A stretch of 37,557 nucleotides of DNA, taken from IMG/VR virus record IMGVR_UViG_3300047668_000172, positions 1 through 37,557 of that record, one strand, 5' to 3'. The stretch is from a virus. The translations under genes were made by a program, and so were the position numbers. The notes below the pieces were generated by a model that saw only the letters and a program-made list of their open reading frames with translations, searched no databases and had not been told where the DNA came from. Positions 1 through 8,662 of this stretch are shown in pieces (the first letter of the stretch is position 1; each line of letters starts with the position of its first letter).

Positions 1-127
1 GCGCCTCCGGTGAAGCCACAGTCTACGTTTAAGTCAGCACCTGTTCCTGTATACGTTCCTACTTTGCTTACTCCGTCTACTGTTCCCCATAGGTAGACTA
101 TGTATTGAAAAGTAGATTGATTATTGT
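1..127. repeat. Terminal direct repeat, left copy
   Basis: Identical base for base to 37431-37557. The repeat lies inside a tail-fibre gene whose reading frame continues correctly when the two copies are merged. The window is therefore a circular or circularly permuted genome whose unique length is 37430 bp. A length of exactly 127 equals a common maximum assembly k-mer, so I think it is an assembly overlap rather than a packaged terminal repeat. Confidence 0.97.
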
Positions 128-1691
128 CTGGCCCTACTGTAAATACAGAAGCGCCTGCGTAGGTACTATTCCAAGCGTCTGGCGAAGACGTCTCGTTGTC
201 TACGGCATTTAGCTTTAGGTATTGCGATGCCAAAATGCCCGTAGACTGTACATACCAATCCCCGTAAGGAGAGCTACCGTCTCTTCTTTTTAACCAAAGC
301 ATTCCCGGTGCTGTTCCGAGGTTATGGTTTATAGTTCGAACGCCTCCTCCATTACCAGTATAGCAAACCACATCCATGAAGCCTGTGGCGCGTTTAAACA
401 TCCACGAGTAATCGGACGAGTCTTTATTTGTGCCGTCAGAACCCCACCCATTCATAAAATCAAAAGTAGCTGAGTCATCACCAGATTCTGCTTGTTCTAA
501 ATTAGGTGATAAATAATTTTCCCCAGTTAGTCTTGCAGACATTCTTCCGTTATCTCCCGCAGTTATTCTTTTGATTATTCCTGCATCTACAGGAAAGTTA
601 GAAATAAAATCGGGTATGTCAGCATCTCCATCACCTTGGCCTATAGCAAAAACCTCAGTCCCTGCCGTAGGAGTTTTCATTGGTCTGCGGATAGCCATGT
701 AGATGTATGTGTCGCCGTTTCCGTTACCACCGCCTTGATCATCAGTGTCAAGGCTAAATCCTGTAGCTGTTGCTTGCATATTGCCTACATAATAACCATT
801 ATCAATTAACTCAGCATCTCCTGAATTTGGGCGCAAAACTCCTGAACCTTGTCCAGTCAACCCCCTCATCTGGTCTTGAATACCCCAGTTACCTGTAGTA
901 CTTGTTAGTTTTTGTAAAACCCATTGCGGCTCAAAACCCACATTAATTTCATGGCCTGCTGTTCCATTACCAACATAAGTCCCACACTTAATAATATTCT
1001 CTGTTCCATCGTCACCATAACCTCCTGCGTCTGAAGCGAATAGGTAGGCAACGTATGTGTCGTTGTTTCCGTTATTATGCCCGTCAGTACCTACTGAAAA
1101 AACAGAATCAGTGGGAGCGGTGTTATTCCATAGGTTGGTATTTACTTGCTTTTCTTGTCCAACATTTAATATATCCCAGTAGTTTGCACCCATTGAAGTA
1201 TGATACACAGCCCAGTTTTTAGCACCATTAAGTCTTTTTACAATTATCATACCCGGAGTTGAGCCTAAGTTGTGGGCTATAGTTCTTGCAGTTGCGTTCC
1301 CGGTATAAGTGACTATATCAAAAAACTTCTCAGCTTTGCGGAATGTCCAAGAGGCGTAAGTGGAGCCATTATTGTTTACTGGACTAGCAACCCCCACTTG
1401 AAACCCATTTGAATTAAAACTTTGGACATAATTTACATTGGTAGTAACCGCGTCTGTTGTATTTGAGGATAAATACTTATTTTCATCATAGGCTAAAACA
1501 TGTTTTTCCGTTCCTGATCTTTGTTTTATCCAAACAACACCGCCTTCACCGTCAAGATCAATGCCGTTATTAATGGTTAATGTTGAACCAGTACCGTTAT
1601 ACAAATAAGTCGAGAACACATCCTCAACGTAGCCTTCTGTGCCACCTGCGCTTCCTGCTGCTGCCTGTAATAGTTTTTTATTGCTTGGCAT
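1..1691 (-). CDS. Tail fibre protein, N-terminal part (gene spans the circular joint)
   Basis: Open frame from ATG at 1691 running off the left edge. It continues in frame at 37430 and stops at 37199, giving about 640 aa in the circular genome. The N-terminus begins MPSNKKLLQAAAG. The body has two copies of a beta-rich module: a segment of the type 'TYTGN...I.HNLG..PGM...KR...W.VY', then 'VGTYTGxG...VxxGF'. This resembles the DUF7483-type domain of marine phage tail fibres, a family attribution made from memory. The first gene after 1702-2526 in the fibre operon, it lies 10 bases beyond that gene. Its role in receptor binding is inferred. Confidence 0.85.
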   Translation of the reverse strand, partial: MPSNKKLLQAAAGSAGGTEGYVEDVFSTYLYNGTGSTLTINNGIDLDGEGGVVWIKQRSGTEKHVLAYDENKYLSSNTTDAVTTNVNYVQSFNSNGFQVGVASPVNNNGSTYASWTFRKAEKFFDIVTYTGNATARTIAHNLGSTPGMIIVKRLNGAKNWAVYHTSMGANYWDILNVGQEKQVNTNLWNNTAPTDSVFSVGTDGHNNGNNDTYVAYLFASDAGGYGDDGTENIIKCGTYVGNGTAGHEINVGFEPQWVLQKLTSTTGNWGIQDQMRGLTGQGSGVLRPNSGDAELIDNGYYVGNMQATATGFSLDTDDQGGGNGNGDTYIYMAIRRPMKTPTAGTEVFAIGQGDGDADIPDFISNFPVDAGIIKRITAGDNGRMSARLTGENYLSPNLEQAESGDDSATFDFMNGWGSDGTNKDSSDYSWMFKRATGFMDVVCYTGNGGGVRTINHNLGTAPGMLWLKRRDGSSPYGDWYVQSTGILASQYLKLNAVDNETSSPDAWNSTYAGASVFTVGPDNNQSTFQYIVYLWGTVDGVSKVGTYTGTGADLNVDCGFTGG

Positions 1692-1701
1692 TTTTAATCC
1701 T

Positions 1702-2526
1702 CTACGCTAACGCAAGGCCAGCTACAAAGCCGTACCAAGTAGTACCACCGTCTACAGTCGTAAAGACTAAAACATCTGTACCGGAAGCGGTGAGTGTAGG
1801 TGCTGTGGCAGCAGGCCAGTCAACTGTAGTGGGCCACGTTTGAGTTGCAGAGCCACCGTTTACTAACTTCAAACTAAACCCGCAAAGCTCATCAGAGGCA
1901 GTTGGGTTACTGAAAGTCCAAGTAGTAGCTCCAGTAGTTGTGGCAGTCACGCTGTTGCCTAGCGTTAGATCGATTGTCTTAGCGCCTGTGGCGTTACCGA
2001 TAGCGTTTGTTACCTCGGAGTAATCTAACAAGTTAGCTCTTTGCAGCGTGTTATCCGCTAAGTTTTGCGCCCCAGTAAAAGTATTAGCGCCAAGTATAGC
2101 CGCCGTACCTACAACGCCAGCAGGGGGTAGTCCCGTTACGTTAGTCATGGTTCCAGAGGCAGGAGTTCCTAGCACTGGGGCTGTTAATACAGGAGCAGTC
2201 AGAGTCTTATTAGTAAGCGTCTGAGTGTTGGTAGAGGTTGTGGTGTTAGCGTCATAGGCTTGAACTGTAGCGCCTATGTCAGTATCTACTACTACATTAG
2301 ACCCACTATTCTGTAGCGTTCCAGTGAAGTTAGCCGTAGTGTCTGTGTAAACAGCATAGCCGCTAGTGTTAATTAGATAACTAAGACTATTCCAAGCCGT
2401 AGAGCCATTACCAATCTTTATCTTGCTTGTATCTGTTTCAGCACCAAGCTCACCTTGAGCCAATACAGTGTTAGCAGAAGTCCAGTTAGCGGCAGTGTCG
2501 CGCCTAATTTGTATTAGATCAGCCAT
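1702..2526 (-). CDS. Tail fibre / tropism-determinant-like protein
   Basis: A 274-aa protein. Residues 1-55 match the N-terminal domain common to phage tail fibres and major tropism determinants: IQIRRDTAANWTSAN, then GELGAETDTSKIKIGNG and the AW-N-SLSYLI segment. The middle has repeated TLTNKTLTAPVL/GTPASGTMTN motifs, typical of beta-helical shafts. The C-terminus has an immunoglobulin-like beta pattern ending TTVDGGTTWYGFVAG. The start overlaps the preceding gene's stop (TAATG at 2524-2528), so the two are translationally coupled. It is probably a virion fibre or fibre-attachment subunit. The receptor is unknown. Confidence 0.82.
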   Translation of the reverse strand: MADLIQIRRDTAANWTSANTVLAQGELGAETDTSKIKIGNGSTAWNSLSYLINTSGYAVYTDTTANFTGTLQNSGSNVVVDTDIGATVQAYDANTTTSTNTQTLTNKTLTAPVLTAPVLGTPASGTMTNVTGLPPAGVVGTAAILGANTFTGAQNLADNTLQRANLLDYSEVTNAIGNATGAKTIDLTLGNSVTATTTGATTWTFSNPTASDELCGFSLKLVNGGSATQTWPTTVDWPAATAPTLTASGTDVLVFTTVDGGTTWYGFVAGLALA

Positions 2527-3857
2527 TAAGCTGTACCTCCATTAATAGTTTGTGGTGCTGTATAGGTGCTGTTAGCAAAGCCGCCATCAGCATTATTGAT
2601 GTTGTAATTATTTGTTGTGACCGGAGCAACTTGCTGCCAAGCACTTCCTGTGTAAACACGCATTTCAGGAACAGTACTGTTGTAGTACAAAGCTCCAGTA
2701 AGTAAAGCGTTACCATCATTATCGACAGTTGGGTTAGATGATTTGCTACCAAGATAACGATCATCAAACTCATCGTAAGTTGTGGCTGCCGCTGCTGCTG
2801 AGTTAGCTGATGCAGATGCTGAAGTAGAAGCATTACCTTCTGAAGTTGATGCATTAGACGCTGAAGTGGCTGCGTTAGACTCAGAAGTAGCTGCATTAGA
2901 TGCAGAGGTAGCCGCTGAAGTGGCTGATCCGAGGATAGAGTCTGTGTAGGCTTTAGTAGATGCATCTTGCGCTGCTGTAGGATCACCCATTCCAGTGATC
3001 TTATTCGTACCCATTGCAATAGCACCAGACATCGTACCACCCGCAAGTGGAAGTCCTGTAGTGTCTGCTGCGTCAACGTAGGCTTTAGTGGCTGCGTCTT
3101 GCGCTAGTGTGGGGTCAGCAACACTAACAATCTTATTTGCACCTAGTGATAGTTGTCCTGACATTGTACCGCCAGCTAAAGGTAGCTTGGCAGCAATGCT
3201 GTTAGTAACTGTTGTGTGAAATGCTGCGTCATCGTCTAATGCGGCAGCTAGTTCGTTTAGAGTGTCTAAGGCCGCAGGTGCGCCGTCAATTAAAGATGTA
3301 ATCAAACCATCTGCATAGGCTTTAGTTACAGCGTCTGTAGAGGCTGTAGGTGTACCTATGTCAGTAAGACGTGCTGCATTAAAGTCTACAGTGCCTGTAA
3401 GGGCTAAGTTGTTCAGTGTGGTTGTGCCAGAAGTTGCAGTTACATTACCTGTCAAGTCTCCTGTTACATTACCTGTTACGTTACCAGTAACATTACCTGT
3501 GACATTACCAGTTACAGCTCCTGTCAAACTACCTGCAAAACCAGTGTTGGCTGTAATCAATGAACCTGTAATCGCAAGAGGACTAGAAGCTCCTATAATA
3601 ACACCATTGACTGAGCCGCCTGTTACGACAGCGTTGCTTGAATTCAAAGTACCGTTGGCTGTAAGTGTGCCTGTAACGGTAGCAGTAGTGGTGGTTAAAG
3701 AAGAAGGCGAAGTGCCTAGCTCAATTATCTGAGTAGCGTTATCTTCTGTAAATAATCTTTTATCAACTACATTTACCGCAAGTTCGCCTTGAACCAAGTC
3801 ACTCGTAGTTGGGACGGCTGAAGCGGTAGAGCTGTTCTTGGTTACTATGACTGTCAT
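2526..3857 (-). CDS. Tail fibre protein with NVTG repeats and Ala/Ser/Asn-rich stalk
   Basis: A 443-aa protein. The N-terminus has the fibre-attachment pattern 'VPTTSDLVQGELAVNVVDKRLF'. Residues about 120-145 are a tandem GNVT repeat (12-bp period in the DNA near 3440-3530). Then come three 'PT...DA(V/A/S)TKAY' modules, two of them preceded by 'LPLAGGTMSG', a motif common in trimeric beta-structured fibres. An alanine/serine/asparagine-rich stretch near residues 310-355 looks like a trimeric stalk. The C-terminus (DNDGNALLTGALYYNSTVPEMRVYTGSAWQ, quoted in part) is a common fibre ending. No intramolecular chaperone or enzymatic motif is visible. Confidence 0.85.
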   Translation of the reverse strand: MTVIVTKNSSTASAVPTTSDLVQGELAVNVVDKRLFTEDNATQIIELGTSPSSLTTTTATVTGTLTANGTLNSSNAVVTGGSVNGVIIGASSPLAITGSLITANTGFAGSLTGAVTGNVTGNVTGNVTGNVTGDLTGNVTATSGTTTLNNLALTGTVDFNAARLTDIGTPTASTDAVTKAYADGLITSLIDGAPAALDTLNELAAALDDDAAFHTTVTNSIAAKLPLAGGTMSGQLSLGANKIVSVADPTLAQDAATKAYVDAADTTGLPLAGGTMSGAIAMGTNKITGMGDPTAAQDASTKAYTDSILGSATSAATSASNAATSESNAATSASNASTSEGNASTSASASANSAAAAATTYDEFDDRYLGSKSSNPTVDNDGNALLTGALYYNSTVPEMRVYTGSAWQQVAPVTTNNYNINNADGGFANSTYTAPQTINGGTA

Positions 3858-3873
3858 GTTCTCGTCCTGTTAG

Positions 3874-4155
3874 TTACCACTTAACTTTATCAGCCCAATA
3901 GGCTGCTGATGTTTTGCCTTTTGCTATGTTTGTAGCATGGCGGGCTTTAAAGGACTTCTTTCTTGCCTTCTCTGCCGCTGTTGTTGGGTTGCTACCTGCA
4001 CCACTAACGCCTTGCTGTCCAAAGCGAATGGTCTTAACTGTATCTCCTGCTTTAGCCAGTACGACATGGCTTTTTGTAGGATGATTAGGTGTACGTTTGG
4101 GCTGATTATACCCACTAACGCCTAGCTTGGTCATTCTGGGGTCTTTTATACTCAT
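3874..4155 (-). CDS. Small basic conserved phage protein (DUF5872-like)
   Basis: A 93-aa, lysine/arginine-rich protein. The C-terminal half has the pattern KTIRFGQQGVSG, then KARKKSFKARHATNIAKGK and a final YWADKVKW. Similar proteins with 'RRKSFRARH...YW' occur in many marine podoviruses, often near the capsid genes, and I associate them with DUF5872. Its function is unknown; a nucleic-acid-binding or head-associated role is only a guess. The start codon lies directly after the U-tract of the capsid terminator and no good ribosome-binding site precedes it, so it may be expressed weakly by read-through. Confidence 0.75.
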   Translation of the reverse strand: MSIKDPRMTKLGVSGYNQPKRTPNHPTKSHVVLAKAGDTVKTIRFGQQGVSGAGSNPTTAAEKARKKSFKARHATNIAKGKTSAAYWADKVKW

Positions 4156-4191
4156 AAAAAGAGAGAGGTAGCTCCGAAGAACTACCCCTCT
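4156..4191 (-). terminator. Rho-independent terminator after the capsid gene
   Basis: On the minus strand a 13-bp stem (one arm 4179-4191, the other 4162-4174, with two G-U pairs) closes on a C(UUCG)G tetraloop and is followed by a short U tract (A's at 4156-4160). It sits 10 bases after the major capsid gene, the same position as the T7 terminator after gene 10. The next gene's ATG begins immediately after the U tract, so termination is presumably partial. Confidence 0.85.
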
Positions 4192-4200
4192 TACTCCTAT

Positions 4201-5151
4201 TTACGCATTAACATTCATGATAAAAGCAGAGTCAGGACGAAGCGTCTTAACACCGTAGAGTTGGTCAGCAGTGTACAGGTTAGCAAGCCATTCTTGCTTA
4301 TACTGTGTCTGCGAACGAACACCCATCTGCTCTGCTAACACAAAAGTATCTTTGTGCATAAGTAGTGCAGCTTTTATTTCTCCACCAGCAGCGTTATCAG
4401 CAGCTGTTTCAGAAGTAGCGCAGTTGGTAGATACGAATACGTCAATGCCGTATAAGTTACCAATCTTGCCGTTCTGTACAGGCTGACCGCTAACAAAGTC
4501 AGAAGAGACATAACGCTCTACGCCCATAATAGCATTACGAAGCGAAGGAGGTATTACAAACGCACGATTATCAAAAGGTACGTCAGCGTCATCCATTTTC
4601 TGAATCAAGTCACGAAAACAAATGTCAGTAAAGACATCAGCTGTTGTAACTTGGTCTACAGCAAAAGCAGTAAGACCAGTAGTAGCATCACAGTAAAACG
4701 AAGCTGTGTTGACGTAAGAGTCTTGCTCGTTACCTAAGCCTTTTCCAAGATTGTGTAGATCAGTGTCTACTTGTCGAGCAAGTGCATAACCCGCATCGCC
4801 TGTATAAAACTGACGAAGTGAAGTTAGTGCTTGAGTCTCAGTAATGTCTTCGATGAGACGTGAATACTCAAAGTGCTTGTCGATCAACACAGCTACGTTG
4901 CCTTCAGTATTACCTTGAATACTAACGGCAGTTCCTGATGCTTTAGCTACGGCTGTACCACGAACAGGAGCTGGGATATTGATAGTATCGCCTTTCTTAC
5001 CTGTCATGCCCATTTTCTTAACTAGGTTAGCAAGTACCAAACTCTTTTCGTATGCTGCCCTAACCTCATCACTCCAAATTTCTGGAATAAATGTTGCTGC
5101 TTTGGCGTTGTTTACAACACCGCCTTGTGCTGGATATACTGAATTAGTCAT
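4201..5151 (-). CDS. Major capsid protein
   Basis: A 316-aa protein following the scaffold gene by 25 bases. The N-terminal region 'TFIPEIWSDEVRAAYEKSLVLANLVKK' and the following 'GDTINIPAPVRGTAV' segment are typical of the P22/N4-gp56-like branch of HK97-fold phage coat proteins. Later landmarks are IDKHFEYSRLIEDI, RNAIMGVERYVSSDF and a terminal QTQYKQEWLANLYTADQLYG. It has a clear Shine-Dalgarno (AAGGAAG) before ATG. Its place between scaffold and a strong terminator fits a highly expressed head subunit. Confidence 0.92.
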   Translation of the reverse strand: MTNSVYPAQGGVVNNAKAATFIPEIWSDEVRAAYEKSLVLANLVKKMGMTGKKGDTINIPAPVRGTAVAKASGTAVSIQGNTEGNVAVLIDKHFEYSRLIEDITETQALTSLRQFYTGDAGYALARQVDTDLHNLGKGLGNEQDSYVNTASFYCDATTGLTAFAVDQVTTADVFTDICFRDLIQKMDDADVPFDNRAFVIPPSLRNAIMGVERYVSSDFVSGQPVQNGKIGNLYGIDVFVSTNCATSETAADNAAGGEIKAALLMHKDTFVLAEQMGVRSQTQYKQEWLANLYTADQLYGVKTLRPDSAFIMNVNA

Positions 5152-5176
5152 CTTATTTCTTCCTTAATTTATTTAA

Positions 5177-5938
5177 TCATTTAACACGCCCCTCCTGATA
5201 AGCTAACATTATCTCATCTGACAACGCCTCGTATCTGTTAGGGTCGGTTTTCATTAGTTTAATAATGTCTGCACGTCTAAAGATTTTCTTACTATTTGTT
5301 GTTGCTCCTGAAGCTCCTCCAGTAGATGCGTTCTTAACTGAAGCATTTCTACTAGACTTTTCAGCATTTACAGTTTGACCAATCAATGCTTTACGATCTT
5401 TCCACAGACTAAATATCTCATCAGCTGCTTCATAATCAAAGTCTCGATCAGCTTGTTGCAATAGATTAGTTCTAAACTTACTTTCACCTACCCAACTAAC
5501 AAAAGAAGCGTCTTGCAGTACGTCAGCTATGTCTGGATGTTTACCCTTTAAAATAGCTTGAGCATTCGTCTTCTTCATATCCGTGGAAGTTCTTTGAGCT
5601 TCTCGGACAGCGGGATGGTTATCTATTGCTTTCTGTATTGCCTTCTCAGGATCAGAAAAGTAATCAACCTCTTCGTCTACAGGTGTTTCTTTGGTAGAGG
5701 ATTGCGACATTACAAATTCATCGACAACCTTGCGTAGTTCACCTACCTCTCCACTTTGACGACCCAGCATACGCTCAGCCTCTTGGTGCATTTGAACAAG
5801 TTCCGCAGGACTTTTATTGCGATACTTATCAGGTACGTTATCTTCTTCACTAGGTTGCTCTTGCGAGGCTAGTTCTAAATTTTCTACAGTGCCATCTTCT
5901 ATTTGTACGTCATCTTCTGGGTCTATAAGTGTAGCCAT
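5177..5938 (-). CDS. Capsid scaffolding protein
   Basis: A 253-aa, strongly acidic and helical protein directly upstream of the coat protein. It has the composition and layout expected of a podovirus scaffold: an acidic N-terminus (MATLIDPEDDVQIEDGT), a helical segment ELVQMHQEAERMLGRQSGEVG, a central acidic and glutamine-rich region, and a basic C-terminal end (FRRADIIKLMKTDPNRYEAL, ending YQEGRVK) likely to contact the coat. An SD-like GGAG lies about 10 bases before the ATG. The assignment rests on position and composition plus resemblance to marine phage scaffolds. Confidence 0.85.
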   Translation of the reverse strand: MATLIDPEDDVQIEDGTVENLELASQEQPSEEDNVPDKYRNKSPAELVQMHQEAERMLGRQSGEVGELRKVVDEFVMSQSSTKETPVDEEVDYFSDPEKAIQKAIDNHPAVREAQRTSTDMKKTNAQAILKGKHPDIADVLQDASFVSWVGESKFRTNLLQQADRDFDYEAADEIFSLWKDRKALIGQTVNAEKSSRNASVKNASTGGASGATTNSKKIFRRADIIKLMKTDPNRYEALSDEIMLAYQEGRVK

Positions 5939-5991
5939 TATTAAAGCTCCGTGATTAAATCATTATGGAGATTGAGTGACTTGTAAGGCTC

Positions 5992-6228
5992 TTACGAGTT
6001 ATCCTCACTCCGTTCGCGCTTAATTTGATAGTCTCTATTCTTTGCCCATCTCATAGTCGACCCCGGAAAATCTCCAGAAATCGGGTCTAAGGAGCATTGA
6101 ACAGCGGATACCACTTTAGTCGCTATTTTATTACACAGTGAACACTCTGTTTTTCCTATAAACTCGTCAATGTATTCTTCAGTGACATGTCCATCGGAGC
6201 AGTGGAATTCGTAGATACGTCTAGTCAT
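5992..6228 (-). CDS. FmdB-like zinc-ribbon protein
   Basis: A 78-aa protein read from the ATG at 6228. The N-terminus MTRRIYEFHCSDGH with TECSLCNKIATKV supplies Cys/His metal ligands in the arrangement of FmdB/regulatory zinc-ribbon proteins, which marine phages often carry in the head-gene cluster. I prefer 6228 over an upstream ATG at 6252 because it gives the usual family N-terminus and an 8-base overlap (ATGACTAG) with the preceding stop. The C-terminus 'GSTMRWAKNRDYQIKRERSE' is basic. Function in the phage is unknown. Confidence 0.75.
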   Translation of the reverse strand: MTRRIYEFHCSDGHVTEEYIDEFIGKTECSLCNKIATKVVSAVQCSLDPISGDFPGSTMRWAKNRDYQIKRERSEDNS

Positions 6229-6466
6229 CCTGTGTTTCCTCGTTAAGGGCATCTAACGCCTGATCTACCGAAGTAGGCAGATTAAGTATTAAATTTGCTA
6301 TATTTAGCTGTCCCTTCTTATAATAAAGGTCTTCAATGCTTTTAACAGCATCTAACCCCTCTATAGCTTCTGCTAGAATCCCTATCTCTTTGTGGACGTT
6401 TTTCCAGCCTTCTGTAAGCAGCATGTCTTGTATCTGCTCATAGTGTAGTATATCTGCCTCATTCAT
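6221..6466 (-). CDS. Small hypothetical protein between portal and scaffold genes
   Basis: An 81-aa acidic, helical protein (MNEADILHYEQIQDML...). I chose the ATG at 6466 because an SD-like GAGGA sits about 8 bases upstream. The longer frame starting at 6505 would add 13 basic residues with no ribosome-binding site. It overlaps the next gene by 8 bases. No recognised domain. Confidence 0.65.
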   Translation of the reverse strand: MNEADILHYEQIQDMLLTEGWKNVHKEIGILAEAIEGLDAVKSIEDLYYKKGQLNIANLILNLPTSVDQALDALNEETQDD

Positions 6467-6554
6467 ATTGTTTTTCCTCGTTAGGACAATAGTTCTTGAC
6501 TTCACATGGCAAATGTGATATAGCGTAGGACTATACCACAGTATGAGCTAAATG

Positions 6555-6713
6555 TCAAGCCTTTTTTGAGCTTTCTTTCTTTACAGGCTTATCCAGATGT
6601 GCCAGCAATATACCTGCTATAGACTCTTCAAGAGCTGCAATACGCTTCTCCATAACGCTGTAAGAGTCATTAACCTGCTCTATAACACTTTCTAGCTCTT
6701 TATTGCTTACCAC
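6555..6713 (-). CDS. Small coiled-coil protein (GTG start, overlaps portal end)
   Basis: A 52-aa frame with GTG start at 6713 lying inside the last codons of the portal gene (overlap 14 bases). A strong ribosome-binding site AAGGAGAT is correctly placed five bases before the GTG. The product (VSNKELESVIEQVNDSYS...) is helical with heptad-like hydrophobics and ends in a lysine-rich tail KKESSKKA. No family recognised. Coupling to portal translation is likely. Confidence 0.65.
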   Translation of the reverse strand: MVSNKELESVIEQVNDSYSVMEKRIAALEESIAGILLAHLDKPVKKESSKKA

Positions 6714-8661
6714 TATTAATCTCCTTGGCTGCTACCAGCCCTAGTTTCTTCTCATCAAGCGCCAAACTAGCTAGTCTCATGCGCTTCTCAAAGTCTTTAT
6801 CGTCATCAGTAGCTGATACACTGGAGGCTACAGCCTTGATACGATCTGTTTCAAGCTCTACAGGTATGCCTCTACCCTCAAGCTCAATCTTCTTAGCTCT
6901 AGCATTAGACTCGTTAGCCTGTGCTGTAAGAGCTGCTGTCTGGCTGTTCTTAAACGCTCTATCCTCTTCTGCAATAGCCTGCTGCATTTGCTGCTGCTCT
7001 GGGTCAGGCTGCTGAGCCTGCACCATAGTCTCTATGAGGTCTTCGCGGTTAGTGATGTTCATGTTGTCAATAACTGACTGTAGTATAATAGGGTACACAG
7101 GGCTGTCTTGTGGCATAGTCTGTAGCAGCTGTACTAACTGAGCCACTTCATACTCACGAGCAACAATACCTAGCGTACTTGTAGCTATAAACTTATAATC
7201 GTTGACAGGGAACAACTCTGGCTCAAACTGCATGTAGCGCCAAGCTGCCTTCTCGGTAAAAGGTATGAGAAATGACTCTTGAAAGTTAACTAGTGTGCGC
7301 TTTTGACGCTTAATTACCCCTCCAAGGCTCATAGAGCTGCCTGCTGACGTTGTACCGCCACCATTCATAGCCTGCTGGGCTGTGTCTACACTGCCCGTAG
7401 CGGCCTGTACCATGCGTTGTAGTGAGTCTGCTTGGGCAAAGGTGATCTGACTAACTTGTCCAAAGTTGAAGGGATGTAACACTTCAGCGGGGTTTCCGTT
7501 AGTTAGTAGGAGTTTACCTGCCTTTACTTCTGGTTTAGACCCACGAGGCATCCTTGTAGCGTCCATAGCCATCATTGGATGCACTGTTAGTGCTAGAGCA
7601 TCAATACGAGCGCGAAGCTCAGCATCGAGCGCCTTCTGGCTGTTAAAGCCCTTCTCACACACGCCCATGCCCCAGAAACGATTAGGTACAACATCCCACG
7701 GGAATGCCACAACAGGACGGTCTTCCATCATGTAAGGAGATGCTTCAGCTTTTAGTAGCTTACCACCGTTAGCAATAACAATAATAGCCTCTACATAGTA
7801 AGAATCTTTACCTTCATCGTCCTCATCGCTATTAAAATTAACAACCTCTTCGTCATCATCGTCAAAGGCGTTCTCTAGTAACTGCCTAGGGACTAAGCCA
7901 TAATACTTAGTCAGCCTAACCTTGTCTTCTGGCTGCTGATATAGCTCAACGTCAGGCTCTATTTCTAAATCAGAAGCTGCTGTGCCTATATAACCTTCTT
8001 TGTATACACCCTCTTCTTGTAGCTGCTCTACAGAGTGAGTTGACACAAACTCATCAATAGCCACTCCTACAGCACTCTCAATGTCTGTTGATACAGGGTC
8101 TATGAGGAAGTTCTGAGGCTGTACAGGACGTAGTTTAACCACTGTGCGATCTCGGACATTAACGCCAACAGCTGTCATAGCCCCTTCCATCACAGGTTCA
8201 GTTGCTGGAACCATCTCTTTTTTCTTCTCTAATACAATCTCACCAATACCTGTACCGTAGACAGCAGCGTTTATTAAACACTCCCCTACAGCTTTTCTAA
8301 TCTTATTCTTAGTGAATTCATTAGATAAGGCTTCACGTAAGAAACGCACATCGCCTCTGTTTGTGTCTCCGGTATCATCTTCTATATCAAAGAACTTACC
8401 ACGACCAAACGTAGCTTCTTCAATATCAGCTACATTGTTCTCCACAGCCTGTAGCAGGGCAGGGGATACAATCTTACTGCGTTCACTCTCTCGTGTCTTG
8501 TCGTCACTGTTCCAGATACCACGCCACATACGATAGTATTCATCAAACTTAGCGTTATAATTAGTTTCATAGTAATCACGCCAGTTATTAACTTTGTACA
8601 TAACCCAATCTTCTAAACTCTCGTCTAACATCTCTACTGTGTCTTCGTTATAATCATCCAT
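6700..8661 (-). CDS. Portal (head-tail connector) protein
   Basis: A 653-aa protein, the usual size for a podovirus portal, directly after the large terminase gene (1-base gap). Features include an acidic N-terminus, 'EFTKNKIRKAVGECLINAAVYGTGIGEI' (quoted in part), the 'VVAFPWDVVPNRFWGMGVCE' core motif, and a 'QAATGSVDTAQQAM' segment of the central stem. The C-terminal third is glutamine-rich and helical (QQPDPEQQQMQQAIAEEDRA), like the barrel region of P22-type portals. It forms the dodecameric DNA channel at the head vertex. Confidence 0.92.
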   Translation of the reverse strand: MDDYNEDTVEMLDESLEDWVMYKVNNWRDYYETNYNAKFDEYYRMWRGIWNSDDKTRESERSKIVSPALLQAVENNVADIEEATFGRGKFFDIEDDTGDTNRGDVRFLREALSNEFTKNKIRKAVGECLINAAVYGTGIGEIVLEKKKEMVPATEPVMEGAMTAVGVNVRDRTVVKLRPVQPQNFLIDPVSTDIESAVGVAIDEFVSTHSVEQLQEEGVYKEGYIGTAASDLEIEPDVELYQQPEDKVRLTKYYGLVPRQLLENAFDDDDEEVVNFNSDEDDEGKDSYYVEAIIVIANGGKLLKAEASPYMMEDRPVVAFPWDVVPNRFWGMGVCEKGFNSQKALDAELRARIDALALTVHPMMAMDATRMPRGSKPEVKAGKLLLTNGNPAEVLHPFNFGQVSQITFAQADSLQRMVQAATGSVDTAQQAMNGGGTTSAGSSMSLGGVIKRQKRTLVNFQESFLIPFTEKAAWRYMQFEPELFPVNDYKFIATSTLGIVAREYEVAQLVQLLQTMPQDSPVYPIILQSVIDNMNITNREDLIETMVQAQQPDPEQQQMQQAIAEEDRAFKNSQTAALTAQANESNARAKKIELEGRGIPVELETDRIKAVASSVSATDDDKDFEKRMRLASLALDEKKLGLVAAKEINSGKQ

Positions 8662-8662
8662 T

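Noticed and set aside
2519-3076. 185-aa leucine/glutamine-rich open frame on the minus strand
   Set aside because: It lies in another frame inside the 443-aa fibre gene. The composition is an artefact of the Ala/Ser/Asn and Thr-rich codons of that gene.
3440-3535. CRISPR array suggested by short regular repeats
   Set aside because: The 12-base periodicity is coding (GNVT repeats in the fibre protein), with no unique spacers and no cas genes.
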